NCBI GenBank assembly: GCA_965204685.1
Contig: OZ242004.1
Span: 4,092,001 to 4,156,000 of the forward strand
Direction: 5' to 3'
Source: Bin87 sp965204685
GTDB lineage: Bacteria > Chloroflexota > Dehalococcoidia > Lucifugimonadales > UBA3495
Length of the DNA stretch: 64,000 nucleotides
The translations under genes were made by a program, and so were the position numbers. Under the pieces are notes generated by a model that was given only the letters and a program-made list of their open reading frames with translations, did no database searches and was not told the DNA's origin. This document shows positions 7,947-17,291 of this stretch, one piece after another (positions within the stretch are counted from its first letter, which is position 1; every line of letters starts with the position of its first letter).

Positions 7947-8220
7947 TTTACCTGTGGCAACTACCAAAGGCTCGGGTTCCGGGCAATCGTGCGCGGACGA
8001 CCGGAACGCGAATTGTTTGACAGACTTCCGTTCAAAGTCTGCCATTTATGTTTCACGGAACTCCGCCGTTATCCCCCATGGTCTCCGTTGGTGCCCGTTT
8101 TGGTTCGCAAAGGGCTATTACGTGAACCTCGGCGTGCCCGCCGTAAAATGCGGCAGCATGGTGCAGCACGTTGATACAGGCTGGGCGGCAACGCACTATC
8201 CCCGGTGATAGGCTCGTGCT

Positions 8221-8238
8221 GGAGGATCCGGATCCTCC
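8221..8238. terminator. Perfect 18-bp palindrome downstream of the HEAT-repeat operon
   Basis: GGAGGATCCGGATCCTCC is its own reverse complement with no loop, 16 nt past the stop of the HEAT gene on the minus strand. It has no T-tract, so it may be a weak terminator, a protein-binding site or a cruciform. Confidence 0.35.
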
Positions 8239-8254
8239 AAGACTGTGACGGGGT

Positions 8255-9601
8255 TCAGCATGCTTCGGGCGCCGCAGAGTGACGCTCCCGACGTTTGGCC
8301 AGGGAAGCCAGCGCATCGCGGATCGCTTCGCGCACCACCTCAACTTCCTCTTCGCCCTGGAGGACCTCGGTGAGGACGGGGATGGCGCTCTCGTCGTCCA
8401 GGCGCCCCAGCTGCCGGGCGGCCGCGGCTCGTACCGCCGCGTCACTGTCGCCCAGAGCGCTCAGCAAATGCGGCAGAGCATCCCGGTCAACCAGCGCAGG
8501 GAGCGTCAGCACCGCCCGCAGTCGCCGGTCGGAGTTGGTGCTGCTCAACCACGCCAGCATATCGCCACCGGTGATGGTATCTCCCAGTTGACGCAGGGCG
8601 CAGGCGGCAACCGGCGCCATTTCCAGTCGACCCTCCTCCATCGCCAGCCTGAGCAGCGGCATGGCGCGAACCACTCCCATGCGGCCCAGGTTACGGATGG
8701 CTACCCGGGTAGAGATATCGGGACGCACGTCGCAAATGGTCTTGTCCACCAGGTCGATCAGGGCGTCCTCCGCCTGGGGGCCACCCAGTTTCACCAGGGA
8801 CGACAGAGCGGCGTCGCGCACGTGCTTGTCGTAGTCCTTCAGCGCCCGAATGAGCGCCGGAACGGCCCGACGATCCCCCAGACGGCCCAAGGCATTGACC
8901 AGGTACTCCCGCAGTCCCCTGCGTTCCTCGGTCATGATGTTCGGCGCCCCCAGAGCGTCGATCAGGGCCGGGACGGCCCGGGGGTCTCCCAGGCTGCCCA
9001 GCGTAACGGAGGCCTGCTCCTGCACCGCTCTGCTGGGGTCGGTCAGAGCGTCCAGGAGGGTGGGCACGGCCGCAGCGTTTCCCAGCGCACCCAGGCTGGC
9101 GGCCGCCTGCCGCCGCCGATGAGAAGCGCCATGGCGGAGCGCTTCCAGCAGAACCGGCAACGACTGCGGGGCGCCCAATTCACCCGCGGTCACGGCGGCG
9201 GCAACCCGTACCTCCTCCTCAGGGTCCTGGAGCATGGGGAGCAGCGCCGGCAGCGACTCCGAAACCGAGAACGTCCGCAACGCATCGGCGGCATGGGCCC
9301 GCACCAGGAAGGCCGGATCCCGGAGCGCCGCCGTCAGGCTTTCCACCGCCAGACGGTCCACTGCGGCAGGACCTGACCCAGCAGGCCGACCCGGGTCGGA
9401 GAATGGTCGGATGGATATCCCCAGGGCACGGGCGGCGGCTCCCCGCGCTGACGGCGAATCCGATTGCAGCAGATCCACCAGGAAGTTGACCAGTTGGTCG
9501 TCTCCGTCTATGTCCAGCATCATGGCGGCATAGCGCCGTACCCGACCGTTGTGGTGGGACAGCGCCGGGACAATCTCCTCCGGCGGGTACTGGTTCAGCA
9601 T
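8255..9601 (-). CDS. HEAT-repeat (PBS-lyase type) scaffold protein
   Basis: A 448-residue protein made almost wholly of HEAT-like repeats of about 31 residues. Examples are ARAHAADALRTFS, AAAVTAGELGAPQSLPVLLEA and AALGDSDAAVRAAAARQLGRL. Such alpha-solenoids bind partner proteins; no catalytic residues are expected. It has no signal peptide. It follows a second HEAT protein after 22 nt and is probably in the same operon. Both open with the same text type (EEIVPALSHHNGRVRRYAAMML here, DDLIPSLAHEDSLVRSYTARLL there), so they are tandem paralogues. The binding partner is not suggested by neighbours. Confidence 0.85.
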   Translation of the reverse strand: MLNQYPPEEIVPALSHHNGRVRRYAAMMLDIDGDDQLVNFLVDLLQSDSPSARGAAARALGISIRPFSDPGRPAGSGPAAVDRLAVESLTAALRDPAFLVRAHAADALRTFSVSESLPALLPMLQDPEEEVRVAAAVTAGELGAPQSLPVLLEALRHGASHRRRQAAASLGALGNAAAVPTLLDALTDPSRAVQEQASVTLGSLGDPRAVPALIDALGAPNIMTEERRGLREYLVNALGRLGDRRAVPALIRALKDYDKHVRDAALSSLVKLGGPQAEDALIDLVDKTICDVRPDISTRVAIRNLGRMGVVRAMPLLRLAMEEGRLEMAPVAACALRQLGDTITGGDMLAWLSSTNSDRRLRAVLTLPALVDRDALPHLLSALGDSDAAVRAAAARQLGRLDDESAIPVLTEVLQGEEEVEVVREAIRDALASLAKRRERHSAAPEAC

Positions 9602-9623
9602 CGGGCTCTCACTTCCGTCAACG

Positions 9624-11201
9624 TCAACCCGCCGACGGCGGTTCCGCGCACTGCTGTTCCCGGCGGACCCGAAGCCACCGCTCGCCTGCGCGTCGGATCA
9701 ACCAGTCGGGATCACCGCTGCGGTCGCGCAGGTGCGGTTCCGCCCTGGGGTCTCCGGTCTCCGCCAGGGCCAGCATCACCTCCCTACGCACCTGGAGATC
9801 GGGGTCGTCCAGCGCTTGGATCAGGGGTTCCACCACCCCGGCGGGGTCGTCGACGTGGCCCAGGGCCTGCGCCGCCGTCAGCCGAACATCACGTTCAGGT
9901 TCCTGCAGGGCGGCGATGAGACGGGAGCAAGCGGCCTCCGACCCCAGACGCGCCAACCCCCGGGCGGCGTTGCCGCGGTCCACCGGGGATGCGCCGTCGA
10001 ACAGCTCCAGCAGTACCCTCTCCAGCAGGTCCGGGGCCAGGGCAATGAGCGCGTCCGTGGCCGCCGCCTCCACCTGATCGCAACTGTCGTGCCGGGCGGC
10101 CAGCAGGTGGGGCACCGAGCGCGGCGTTCCCAGCGGAGCCAACGCTCGTACTGCTGCCAGCCGCACCCGGTCCGATGGATCGTGAACCGCGTCCACCAGC
10201 GGGTCCACCGCGTCCGGAGAACCCAGCGTGCCCAGGGCCTGGACGGCGGCGGCACGGACCGCGGCCTCCCGAGGGTCGCGGTAGTAGTAATGCACATCGC
10301 CCTCACCGTCGGGCCTGCGCGTGGCTGCAATGAGCGCCGGGACTGCGGCTGTATCTCCCAGCCGTTCCAGCGCCAAGGCCGCCGCCGCGCGCAGGTCGGG
10401 ATCCCGTTTCTCAACCAGCGTCTGGCATAGGGCACCCACCGCGCTGCGGTCCCCGATCTCTCCCAAAGCCTGGGCCGCCGCCGACTGGGCTCTGGTTCGC
10501 CAGCCGTCCAGCAACTCGATCAACGCCGGCGCTGCAGCGGCGCCCTGCAGCTGTCCCAGCGCCCGGCAGATCGCAACCTGCGCCGCCTCCGGAGCCCGAG
10601 GCAGGGCCTGGACCAGAGCTTCCGCGGCTTCCCGAACTCGCCACCGGCCGAGGGCTTCCGCCGCGATGTCCTGGATACCGCTGTCCGGGTCGGCCAGGGC
10701 TTGCACCATGGCAGAAGCCGATTCCTGAGCGTCAATGGCCAGCAGGGCGCCGGCAACCTTGCGGCGGGTGACGTCGTCAGAAGATCCCATGGCCTGCACC
10801 AGGTGAGGGACCGCTCGGGCATCTCCCAATGCGGCCAGCGCATCCAGGGCCACCGCCTGAACCCGAGGGTCGGGATCGGACAGCAGCGCGATCAACTCCG
10901 GCACGGCCGTCGCATCACCCAGACGGCCCAGGGATGCGGCGGCCTCGGCCCGCACCGCAGGGTCGGCGTCGTCCAGGGCTGTGCTCAGGGGTTCCAACGC
11001 CCAATCGGCGGCCAACTCGCCCATGGCCCGCGCCGCCACCCGGCGCAGCGGAGCCGTCTCCTGCTGCAGGATGCTTCTCAGGTACTGCTCCACCTCTCCG
11101 GCTTCGGCATCCAGTCCCAGCAGACGGGCGGTGTAGCTCCGCACCAGCGAGTCCTCGTGGGCCAGGGAGGGGATCAGGTCATCGGGGGCCCGATTGGTCA
11201 T
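9624..11201 (-). CDS. HEAT-repeat (PBS-lyase type) scaffold protein, longer paralogue
   Basis: A 525-residue protein from the ATG at 11201, which has AGGAAG upstream; the open frame extends further but without coding character. HEAT repeats run end to end, for example AVRAEAAASLGRLGDATAVPELIALL and VDDPAGVVEPLIQALDDPD, forming an alpha-solenoid. It is the first gene of a two-gene operon with its paralogue at 8255-9601. The family is common in Chloroflexota and cyanobacteria, sometimes in phycobiliprotein lyases, but no phycobilisome genes are here, so a protein-protein scaffold role is inferred. Confidence 0.85.
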   Translation of the reverse strand: MTNRAPDDLIPSLAHEDSLVRSYTARLLGLDAEAGEVEQYLRSILQQETAPLRRVAARAMGELAADWALEPLSTALDDADPAVRAEAAASLGRLGDATAVPELIALLSDPDPRVQAVALDALAALGDARAVPHLVQAMGSSDDVTRRKVAGALLAIDAQESASAMVQALADPDSGIQDIAAEALGRWRVREAAEALVQALPRAPEAAQVAICRALGQLQGAAAAPALIELLDGWRTRAQSAAAQALGEIGDRSAVGALCQTLVEKRDPDLRAAAALALERLGDTAAVPALIAATRRPDGEGDVHYYYRDPREAAVRAAAVQALGTLGSPDAVDPLVDAVHDPSDRVRLAAVRALAPLGTPRSVPHLLAARHDSCDQVEAAATDALIALAPDLLERVLLELFDGASPVDRGNAARGLARLGSEAACSRLIAALQEPERDVRLTAAQALGHVDDPAGVVEPLIQALDDPDLQVRREVMLALAETGDPRAEPHLRDRSGDPDWLIRRAGERWLRVRREQQCAEPPSAG

Positions 11202-11565
11202 TTCGCGATCTTCCTTTCCTTCCGGCTTGAACACGAGGGCTGGCGCCGACCTTTCCGCATTTCTGATGAGTCCACTGCGGACCTTCGGCCGTTGGTCAGC
11301 CGACGTACCCGCAGTGGTGAATCCATTGTAACCGCCCCGCGTTACGCCGGATAAGGGACCGGGTGTCATCAGTTCCAGCGCGAGTGTCTCTGTGCAGTAC
11401 GACAGCAGGAAGCTCCGCACCTACGCCCTGCCTCGACTGGCTAACCCCTGATCCACCGAAAGGATGAGCGTGTCGGTGGGATAATGGGATAAGAAAGTGC
11501 TCCCTGCTTCAGGGATAATGGTTTTTGACAAAGAAAACCGCCCTGAAACTAAGAGCACCCAACGG
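11202..11565. other. Divergent intergenic stretch, promoter region of the HEAT operon and left end of an IS relic
   Basis: No gene is supported. The part beyond about 11460 probably contains the left terminal sequence of the IS1380-type relic that follows. Confidence 0.4.
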
Positions 11566-11965
11566 ATGATAACCCCTGAGAGCCTCGACCGCATCCATGT
11601 GGCCTTCGACGATCACCGCCTGGTGGCCAACGCGGGGCTGCTTTTGCCCATTACCCTGGCCCACCATCTGGGACTGGGAGAGCTGGTGGACCGCCACGTT
11701 GACCTGGGAGATGCGCCAGGTCGTGCCAACACGGACGACGTTCGTGCGCAGCTTCCGGTGGAGCCACATGCGCCATCTGGATCGGGCGAGCCGTGAGTTG
11801 CTGGCCCAATCCTGGGCCGGCGACCGACCGGACGACGAGCCGTTGACCATCGACCTGGACTCCGTCCGCCACAGGCGGACGAGACCTTTGGACTGGTCAA
11901 GGGGGCGCCCAGCGCCACAAATATCCGCCACAGGCGGACCGCCGAGGCTATTCCCGTGGCGGAGT
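11566..11965 (+). pseudogene. IS1380-family transposase relic
   Basis: The first frame from ATG 11566 reads ITPESLDRIHVAFDDHRLVANAGLLL and LGLGELVDRHVDLG, matching the N-terminus of IS1380-type DDE transposases. After about 11738 the homology jumps to another frame (RSFRWSHMRHLDRASRELLAQ and PLTIDLDSV), skipping the expected segment between them. The relic then degrades after two small palindromic inserts and stops by about 11965, so more than half of a normal transposase is missing. It cannot be functional. A hypothetical gene on the opposite strand ends at its right edge. Confidence 0.8.
11864..11938. repeat. Two copies of a short palindrome inside the transposase relic
   Basis: GTCCGCC-ACA-GGCGGAC at 11864-11880 and TCCGCC-ACA-GGCGGA at 11924-11938 share the same 15-bp core. 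Each replaces a few bases of the expected transposase sequence (after CTGGACTCC and after CACAAAT), so they look like inserted or copied mini-elements rather than original sequence. Confidence 0.6.
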
Positions 11966-12352
11966 GGATGCCCCCGACTGCAGCAGCATCCGGCGGTTGA
12001 ACCGGTCCAGCTCCGCCAGGATCCGCCTCCTGACTCGGGGAGACAACTCGTCGATCCCAGTTGTGGCGCCCAGCGCCGACCAGTCCGTCATCCGGGACAA
12101 TCTGTTGGCCAGCCCGATCAGCGGGTCCGGCGATCCCGTCGCCTCCGTCGGTATCGACCGGCCGGTGGGCGCGTGGGACAGACTGTAGACGCTCGGGTCG
12201 TCTCCATTCCGATGCACCACCAGGCTCGCATCGTCGGTCACGTAGCAACGGACGTCCCGCCACTCCACGCCGCCTTCCTCATCTCCCAATGCGTCCCCCT
12301 CCGACGGGACCACATACGCCAGACGGCAGGTTATCGTCGGTCGGTCGCCCAT
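11948..12352 (-). CDS. Uncharacterised protein
   Basis: A 134-residue protein from the ATG at 12352, which has AGGGAGG upstream. It opens GDRPTITCRLAYVVPSEGD and continues with VEWRDVRCYVTDDASLVVHRNGDD, giving a likely beta-rich N-terminal domain. The helical C-terminus is RVRRRILAELDRFNRRMLLQS. I do not recognise the family. Its end lies at the edge of the IS1380 relic, so the natural C-terminus may have been altered by that insertion. A degraded coding remnant lies directly upstream on the same strand. Confidence 0.55.
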   Translation of the reverse strand: MGDRPTITCRLAYVVPSEGDALGDEEGGVEWRDVRCYVTDDASLVVHRNGDDPSVYSLSHAPTGRSIPTEATGSPDPLIGLANRLSRMTDWSALGATTGIDELSPRVRRRILAELDRFNRRMLLQSGASTPPRE

Positions 12353-12399
12353 CGCTTCGCCTCCCTGCCCATGGCGCCTGGTATGCAGCTCTCCCACTC

Positions 12400-12765
12400 C
12401 GGATGTCCCGATGCCCTCTGCAGTTCAGATTGTAAATCAGTTTCCGTTCCCGCGACCCTCGCACCGGCATTTCTCGAACCCATACCAGCCCAGCATGTCG
12501 CAGAAGGCCAGAGTACGAACGCCCTTGCCAGGGTTGCCATATCCACCGCGCCAGCGCGCCATTCGTCGTCGACCTTCCCAGCGAGCCCTCGAACGCGGGC
12601 TGCAAGCTTCGGTAATGGCTCGTCAGACCGCGCCTCTGACAAACCCTCTTGCCAGATTGGCCAGAACGCCTCCGTCGACCTCAGGAAACAGTTCTGCCAG
12701 GCTTTGCGGCGTGGCGGTGCTGGGGGACCTTGACTGGCGGCGCACGCGCGCTATCGATGTGGCGA
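12400..12765 (-). pseudogene. Degraded coding remnant of unknown family
   Basis: Minus-strand text in three frames reads like one former protein: PQSLAELFPEVDGGVLANLARGFVRGAV, a stop, then KLAARVRGLAGKVDDEWRAG and MATLARAF, then FCDMLGWYGFEKC. The frame changes and a stop break it. No family is recognised. This is an interpretation from local coding character only. Confidence 0.35.
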
Positions 12766-12927
12766 CTTTCGCTATAGTACTGCCCATGTGACCCAGTCAA
12801 CACCGGTCTGCCGCATCCCGTCTCTGCCCCCAAGATTCAAGTCAACCATTTTTGCAACGGTAAAATCCCGTGTAGCCATCAGGAGCCACCGTGTCCTGCT
12901 GGCACTCCCGTCCACAGAGGTCCCCTG

Positions 12928-14187
12928 ATGCTGACTTCCCATGAGAATCCGATTGAAGGCAACGACCCCTTTGGCATGTCCCGGTTCAGCATCCGACGGT
13001 ACTCGGTTCAGCACTTCGCCCTGTTGCTGCTGGTCAATGTTCTCCTCGGAGTCCTGCTTGCATTTACGATCCTTTGGGGGAACGTGGTTCTGGTCATCCT
13101 GTCCGCAACGACCTGGGCAGCCGTTATGGTGAAAACCGCGCTGGTGGTATGGGTTGGTCTGCGCACCATCGCGATCGAAGTGTGGATCAGGCGGCTCGGC
13201 ATGGGCGACTTCGAATACCGCATCGAACCTCGTGGCAATGATGAAGTCGCCAAGGCCTGTCGCGCTCTGGAAACGTTGCGCCTGCGATCCATAGAGGTCG
13301 TTCGTCTCCAACTGGTGGAGCAACTCGGCGCCGACCTGCAAAACAAAAACGAGGAACTGAACCGGGCCATGGCGCAACTGCGGGAAGCTCAGGATCAGAT
13401 CGTGGCACAGCAGAAGTTGCGCGAGATGGTCGACCTTGCCACCGGCGTGGCCCACGAGATCAGAAACCCGCTGAACTTCGTTGCCAACTTCTGCGATGGC
13501 TCTGCCGAACTGCTGGACGAACTCATGGAGTCCCTGAACCGCCCAGAACGGGACCATGAGGAAATCCAGGAAATCAGCAGCGAACTCCGCGCCAATATGG
13601 ATCACATCCGGCGTAATGTCGGCCGCGCTGACCGGGTGCTGGACGGCATGATCAACCTGAGCGCCAGCCACGGCGCCTGGCAGCAGGTCGGCTTGAACCT
13701 GCTGGTGCGCCAGTCGGTGCAGGCTGCGCTGGACGCCTATGTCGCCGCCCACGGCGGGCCGGTTCCTGCGGTCGAAGTGCAGGAAGACCCCGCCGACCCA
13801 CAGTGCTTGGCTGTGCCCGAAGGCATGGCCCTGGCTATCATGTCCCTGACCACCAACGCCTGTGAAGCCGTCGCCGGAGCCCAGGGATCAATGACCCCCA
13901 TCACTGTATCCGTCCATGCCGACCAAGAGCAAGCCCGTATCATCTTCCAGGATCTCGGTTGCGGCATGACGCCCGATGTGCTTGAAAAAGCCATGACGCC
14001 GTTTTTCACCACGAAACAGGGCGACCACCAAGGCGCCGGCCTCGGCCTCCCCCAAGCGGCGGAAGTGGCGCGGTCCCACGGCGGCAGCGTCACTTTGGCG
14101 TCCACGCCAGGACACGGTTCCACCGCCACCCTCAAGGTGTTGAAACGACCGAACTTTTCACGCGGCGACGACCATCAGGGCGCGTGA
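12928..14187 (+). CDS. Membrane sensor histidine kinase (orphan)
   Basis: A 419-residue protein. Two hydrophobic segments lie at about residues 29-52 and 53-77, with very little between them, so there is no real extracellular sensor. A HAMP-like and coiled-coil linker follows (to about 165). The dimerisation and phosphoacceptor motif is GVAHEIRNPLNF with His176. The ATPase domain shows the N box (TTNACEAV), the G1 box (DLGCGM), an F-box-like PFFTTK and the G2 box (GAGLGL). It should autophosphorylate and pass phosphate to a response regulator, but none is adjacent. A decayed relative lies at 21.3-22.0 kb. Confidence 0.88.
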   Translation: MLTSHENPIEGNDPFGMSRFSIRRYSVQHFALLLLVNVLLGVLLAFTILWGNVVLVILSATTWAAVMVKTALVVWVGLRTIAIEVWIRRLGMGDFEYRIEPRGNDEVAKACRALETLRLRSIEVVRLQLVEQLGADLQNKNEELNRAMAQLREAQDQIVAQQKLREMVDLATGVAHEIRNPLNFVANFCDGSAELLDELMESLNRPERDHEEIQEISSELRANMDHIRRNVGRADRVLDGMINLSASHGAWQQVGLNLLVRQSVQAALDAYVAAHGGPVPAVEVQEDPADPQCLAVPEGMALAIMSLTTNACEAVAGAQGSMTPITVSVHADQEQARIIFQDLGCGMTPDVLEKAMTPFFTTKQGDHQGAGLGLPQAAEVARSHGGSVTLASTPGHGSTATLKVLKRPNFSRGDDHQGA

Positions 14188-14255
14188 GAACGACCCACGG
14201 CCGCGCGAACATCCCGGTTCGGCGTCAGGCTCGAACGCCCATTGGCGAGAACCCG

Positions 14256-14777
14256 TCAGGGACGCCCCACGTCGCCGAACGCGTCGGACGTCGCCCCGGC
14301 GGCGAAGTTGGCATCGACGAAGTAGCTCCGCAGCGAGCTGTTGGCCGCCACCGGCCGGGGCAGCTTCAGCCCACGTTCCTGTTGGAACCTGCGCAGCGCG
14401 TGTCCCATCCGCATCACGAGCGAGCGCAGCTCCCCTGGCGTCAGCTCCGCACGCTGGCACAGGACGCCCCGGTGGATGCCGGCCTCACCGGCCCGCCACA
14501 CCTGCCGCGCCATCCGCCTGGTCGCCGCATCCAGCCCAGCCAGGAATTCGCCGGCCAGCGCCTCCGTCCATTCTCCCAAGGCCGGTTCATCAGATTCCGC
14601 CGCGCCCTGCGTCCCGGTGGGTGGCGTCGCATCATCACCACTAACGGCCGGCGTCTCCGGTGATCCGCCGGCGCCACCCGCAGGCGCGTTTCGTCCCACG
14701 CTCACAAGCTGCCGCAGTACCCGGACCACCTCGTCAGCGCTGCCCTCAATTTCCACGCGCATCTGCGTCACGGTCAC
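14256..14777 (-). CDS. Uncharacterised protein
   Basis: A 173-residue protein with a possible GTG start (14777). An in-frame ATG six codons in has better spacing from GGGGGAG. It has a short N-terminal beta region (QMRVEIEGSADEVVRVLRQL), a flexible Gly/Pro/Ala-rich linker (about 30-60), and a helical C-terminal domain with AATRRMARQVWRAGEAG and HRGVLCQRAELTPGELRSLV that could be a winged helix. The family is not recognised. A regulatory role is possible from the helix pattern but not shown. Confidence 0.5.
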   Translation of the reverse strand: MTVTQMRVEIEGSADEVVRVLRQLVSVGRNAPAGGAGGSPETPAVSGDDATPPTGTQGAAESDEPALGEWTEALAGEFLAGLDAATRRMARQVWRAGEAGIHRGVLCQRAELTPGELRSLVMRMGHALRRFQQERGLKLPRPVAANSSLRSYFVDANFAAGATSDAFGDVGRP

Positions 14778-14847
14778 ACTCCCCCATCGTCGCTATCGTC
14801 TTCGCAGCCGCGCCGCAGAGGACGCCGCAAGGAACATCGGCCCGGTT

Positions 14848-15885
14848 CTACATACATCGGATTTCGGCCATCATCTCGCCGAGCCCTTCGATGGTCTCCC
14901 TCATACCCGAGTGCATGGACCCTCCGGGCCGGCGCACGGCGGCCACGTTCATGCTGACGCTGTCGTACCCCATGCCGGCGATGAGCCGCACCTGGTCCAG
15001 GCATTCCTTCGGGGTGCCCGCCACGGCGAACCGCTCGATCAGGTCGGGGGTGATCAGTTCGTCCAACTCCGCGCTGTAGCAGACCTCCGGCTCGAAGTAC
15101 CATCCGGTCGCCTCTACCGCCAGTCGCCTGATCTTCTCGAACCTCTCCGGCTCCAGACCCGATTGCTCAACGCTCCCAAGGGACAGATAGTGCGCCGTGT
15201 ACAGCGTCACGCTCCGCCGGGCCATCTCTCCGTCCTGCGACACGCACAGGGTCACCCGGGGTGCGATCTCAACTTCCTTCGGGTCCCGTCCCGCCGCCTG
15301 CGCTCCCTGGTGAACCCATCCGCGGTAGCGCTCCAGGATATCCGCCCTCATCTCCCTCGCGCCCACCACCACCGCGTCGGCCTTGCGCCCCGCCAGCATC
15401 GCCACCTGCCGGCTGCGGGTGCCCACAACCACCGGGACCTGACGCGCGATGTCGCGGCCGATCTCCGCTCCCCTGATCCGGTGGGCAGGACCCTCCCAGT
15501 CCAGTTTCTCTCCGCTCAGCAGTTTGCCCACCACCAGCAGGAACTCCTCCAGGCAGCGCGCCGGGCGGGATTGGTCAATGCCCAGTCCCGACAATCCAGC
15601 GCCGACCCCGATGCCCAGGAAGGCTCGCCCCTGGGATATTTCGTTCAGGGTCGCCAGCGTCGTGGCAACCGCGGCCGGATGCCGAAGGTAGGGGTTGCTG
15701 ACCAGGCTGCCGATCTGAACGCGGTCGGTCGCCTGGGCGCACAGCGCCTGCACCAGAAACGTATCCCGCAGCATCGCCACGTCGGATATGCCCAGCCGGT
15801 CCGCTCCGGCTTCGTCCACCAGTTTCGCCAGTTCCAGCATCTCACCGGCGACGACGACAGGGCTCAGTTCAACCTCGACTCTCAT
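14848..15885 (-). CDS. LLM-class flavin/F420-dependent oxidoreductase
   Basis: A 345-residue protein of the luciferase-like monooxygenase superfamily, with the TIM-barrel signatures LVDEAGADRLGISD, IGSLVSNPYLRHPAAVA, GRAFLGIGVGAG and VPVVVGTRSRQVAMLAGRKADAVVVG. Its length matches F420-dependent methylene-H4MPT-reductase-like members, which transfer hydride between F420H2 or FMNH2 and diverse substrates. The substrate here is unknown. The start overlaps the preceding small gene by 4 nt (ATGA), giving an operon NYN protein, small protein, LLM oxidoreductase. Expansion of this superfamily is typical of SAR202-type Chloroflexota. Confidence 0.85.
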   Translation of the reverse strand: MRVEVELSPVVVAGEMLELAKLVDEAGADRLGISDVAMLRDTFLVQALCAQATDRVQIGSLVSNPYLRHPAAVATTLATLNEISQGRAFLGIGVGAGLSGLGIDQSRPARCLEEFLLVVGKLLSGEKLDWEGPAHRIRGAEIGRDIARQVPVVVGTRSRQVAMLAGRKADAVVVGAREMRADILERYRGWVHQGAQAAGRDPKEVEIAPRVTLCVSQDGEMARRSVTLYTAHYLSLGSVEQSGLEPERFEKIRRLAVEATGWYFEPEVCYSAELDELITPDLIERFAVAGTPKECLDQVRLIAGMGYDSVSMNVAAVRRPGGSMHSGMRETIEGLGEMMAEIRCM

Positions 15886-16085
15886 GCTCCCTCAGCCGTG
15901 ATGAACGCTGCGGCTCCATACTCGCCGCGCAAGTATAGGTTCCGATGTTGGCTGCCGCAACGAACCGCATCCCAGGGCAATAGGTTCCAAAACTCCCGGC
16001 CCACGGCCGCAACGCTCGCCCGTATTCTTTCCATCAACCTGGCGACGTCCAGTTCCGACCCGGCCCCACCCGCTTCCAGCAGCAT
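15882..16085 (-). CDS. Small uncharacterised protein between NYN and LLM genes
   Basis: A 67-residue frame whose ATG overlaps the stop of the NYN gene (TGATG) and whose end overlaps the LLM start (ATGA). This double coupling is the main support. The text ELDVARLMERIRASVAAVGREFWNLL forms a probable amphipathic helix; no family is recognised. Confidence 0.5.
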   Translation of the reverse strand: MLLEAGGAGSELDVARLMERIRASVAAVGREFWNLLPWDAVRCGSQHRNLYLRGEYGAAAFITAEGA

Positions 16086-16933
16086 CAGCGCGTCAGAACC
16101 GGGTTTGATATCGGCCCGTCGCTGAACCCCAACGCACGTCGCACCATATCGTTGCTCCGCACCAGCCTCACCGCCGACCTGGCCCAGTCCGGATTGTTCC
16201 GGTTCACCACCTCATGGCGCTCCACGATACCAGCGTCGAGGTACTCGTCGACCAGATTGCGGCATTCGTGCTCGTTCCAACCCATCCCCCATTCCAGCAT
16301 CCACTGGTTGCACAGCATGCTGTACCCCACGAAGTTCATCCGACCCTCCAGATGGTGCATCTCCTTTACGAATCGCTCCAACACGTCGTCTGCGCCGACA
16401 TCCTCGGCCTCAGGAACCGCCGTGATATGCGCCTCTACGTCGCCGTGCTCCGCCAGTTGTATGCCCAACTCCGCCTCCAGGGGAAACAACGGAGCGCTGG
16501 CCAGCATGTCCCGGGACACCGACTGGCTGAAGGCGCACAGCACGATGCGCCGCCCGTACAGCCTGGCCCGGTCCACCAGAGCCTGGTAGTCGGAATCCCC
16601 CGAGCCGAGGACCACCGTACCGCAGTCCTCCCGGTCCCGGATCCAACCGTAGACCTCCAGCAGGATGGCCGGGTCGGACCGGTCCTTCCCCGCGCTGCTG
16701 CGGGGCGCGTGATACAGCACGATGTCGTGCTCCGCGAACTCCCGACCATCGTCGGGCCGCAGCGACCAATCGCCGAAGGCCTTGCCTCCCTTCACCTCTC
16801 CAAACACGCTGCCCACATCGGTCATGGCCCGGCACAACTCGGCCGGTTTCACGGTGCGGCCGTAGAGCTGCGCGCCCCGCCGGATGTTCTCCCAGTCGAT
16901 GGCGAGCAGAACGCCCCGCCGCTGCTGGACCAT
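16085..16933 (-). CDS. NYN-domain (PIN-like) putative ribonuclease
   Basis: A 282-residue protein from the ATG at 16933 (AGAAGGG upstream). Residues 1-145 form a NYN domain: VLLAIDWENIRRG with the first acidic residue, DIVLYHAPRS, TVVLGSGDSDYQALVDRARLYGRRIVLCAFS with the SGDSD acidic cluster. NYN/LabA proteins are PIN-fold nucleases acting on RNA. The C-terminal half (about 170-282) is helical and may bind nucleic acid or partners. It heads a three-gene operon. A truncated, mutated copy of its first third occurs at 21.1 kb. The upstream region contains a strong hairpin (17000-17031). Confidence 0.8.
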   Translation of the reverse strand: MVQQRRGVLLAIDWENIRRGAQLYGRTVKPAELCRAMTDVGSVFGEVKGGKAFGDWSLRPDDGREFAEHDIVLYHAPRSSAGKDRSDPAILLEVYGWIRDREDCGTVVLGSGDSDYQALVDRARLYGRRIVLCAFSQSVSRDMLASAPLFPLEAELGIQLAEHGDVEAHITAVPEAEDVGADDVLERFVKEMHHLEGRMNFVGYSMLCNQWMLEWGMGWNEHECRNLVDEYLDAGIVERHEVVNRNNPDWARSAVRLVRSNDMVRRALGFSDGPISNPVLTR

Positions 16934-16999
16934 GGCATCCGCACCCTTCTGAACCGTGCCGTAACCTGAACCGTCCCCGGAGGATGGTTCCAATGCGAT

Positions 17000-17031
17000 A
17001 GCCGCCCGCAGCGGATATTCTGCGGGCGGCT
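17000..17031. terminator. Strong hairpin between the LRR gene and the NYN gene
   Basis: AGCCGCCCGCAG and CTGCGGGCGGCT form a perfect 12-bp stem around an 8-nt loop. It lies about 260 nt past the LRR gene stop and 67 nt before the NYN start on the same strand. There is no T-tract, so termination is plausible but not certain. Confidence 0.45.
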
Positions 17032-17291
17032 GAACTATAGGGGATGCCGCACGGAGGCCACAACCACGCGACACAGTTATTGTAAACCGCCGGCAGACGA
17101 GCCACAACGAGATCCAGCGTGTAAAAGGTGTCGCAGTTCGGGGAAAATTGACACTCGGTCCAGGCGCGGCCGACCGACTGCGTTCAATTCTGAGCGAGTT
17201 GCTGCACGTGCCTCCGTCAACGTAGCATAGTTCTCGCTCGCCAACGTGAGGCATGGAATGTTGGTGAACACGTTTTACGAGTATGGGGAGT

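Noticed and set aside
8279..9376. Long plus-strand frames opposite the HEAT-repeat genes
   Set aside because: They are shadows of repetitive GC-rich coding sequence and translate to Gln/Arg/His-rich text without domains.
12772..13752. 326-codon minus-strand frame opposite the histidine kinase
   Set aside because: It is antisense to a kinase with all catalytic motifs and its translation has no domain or ribosome site.
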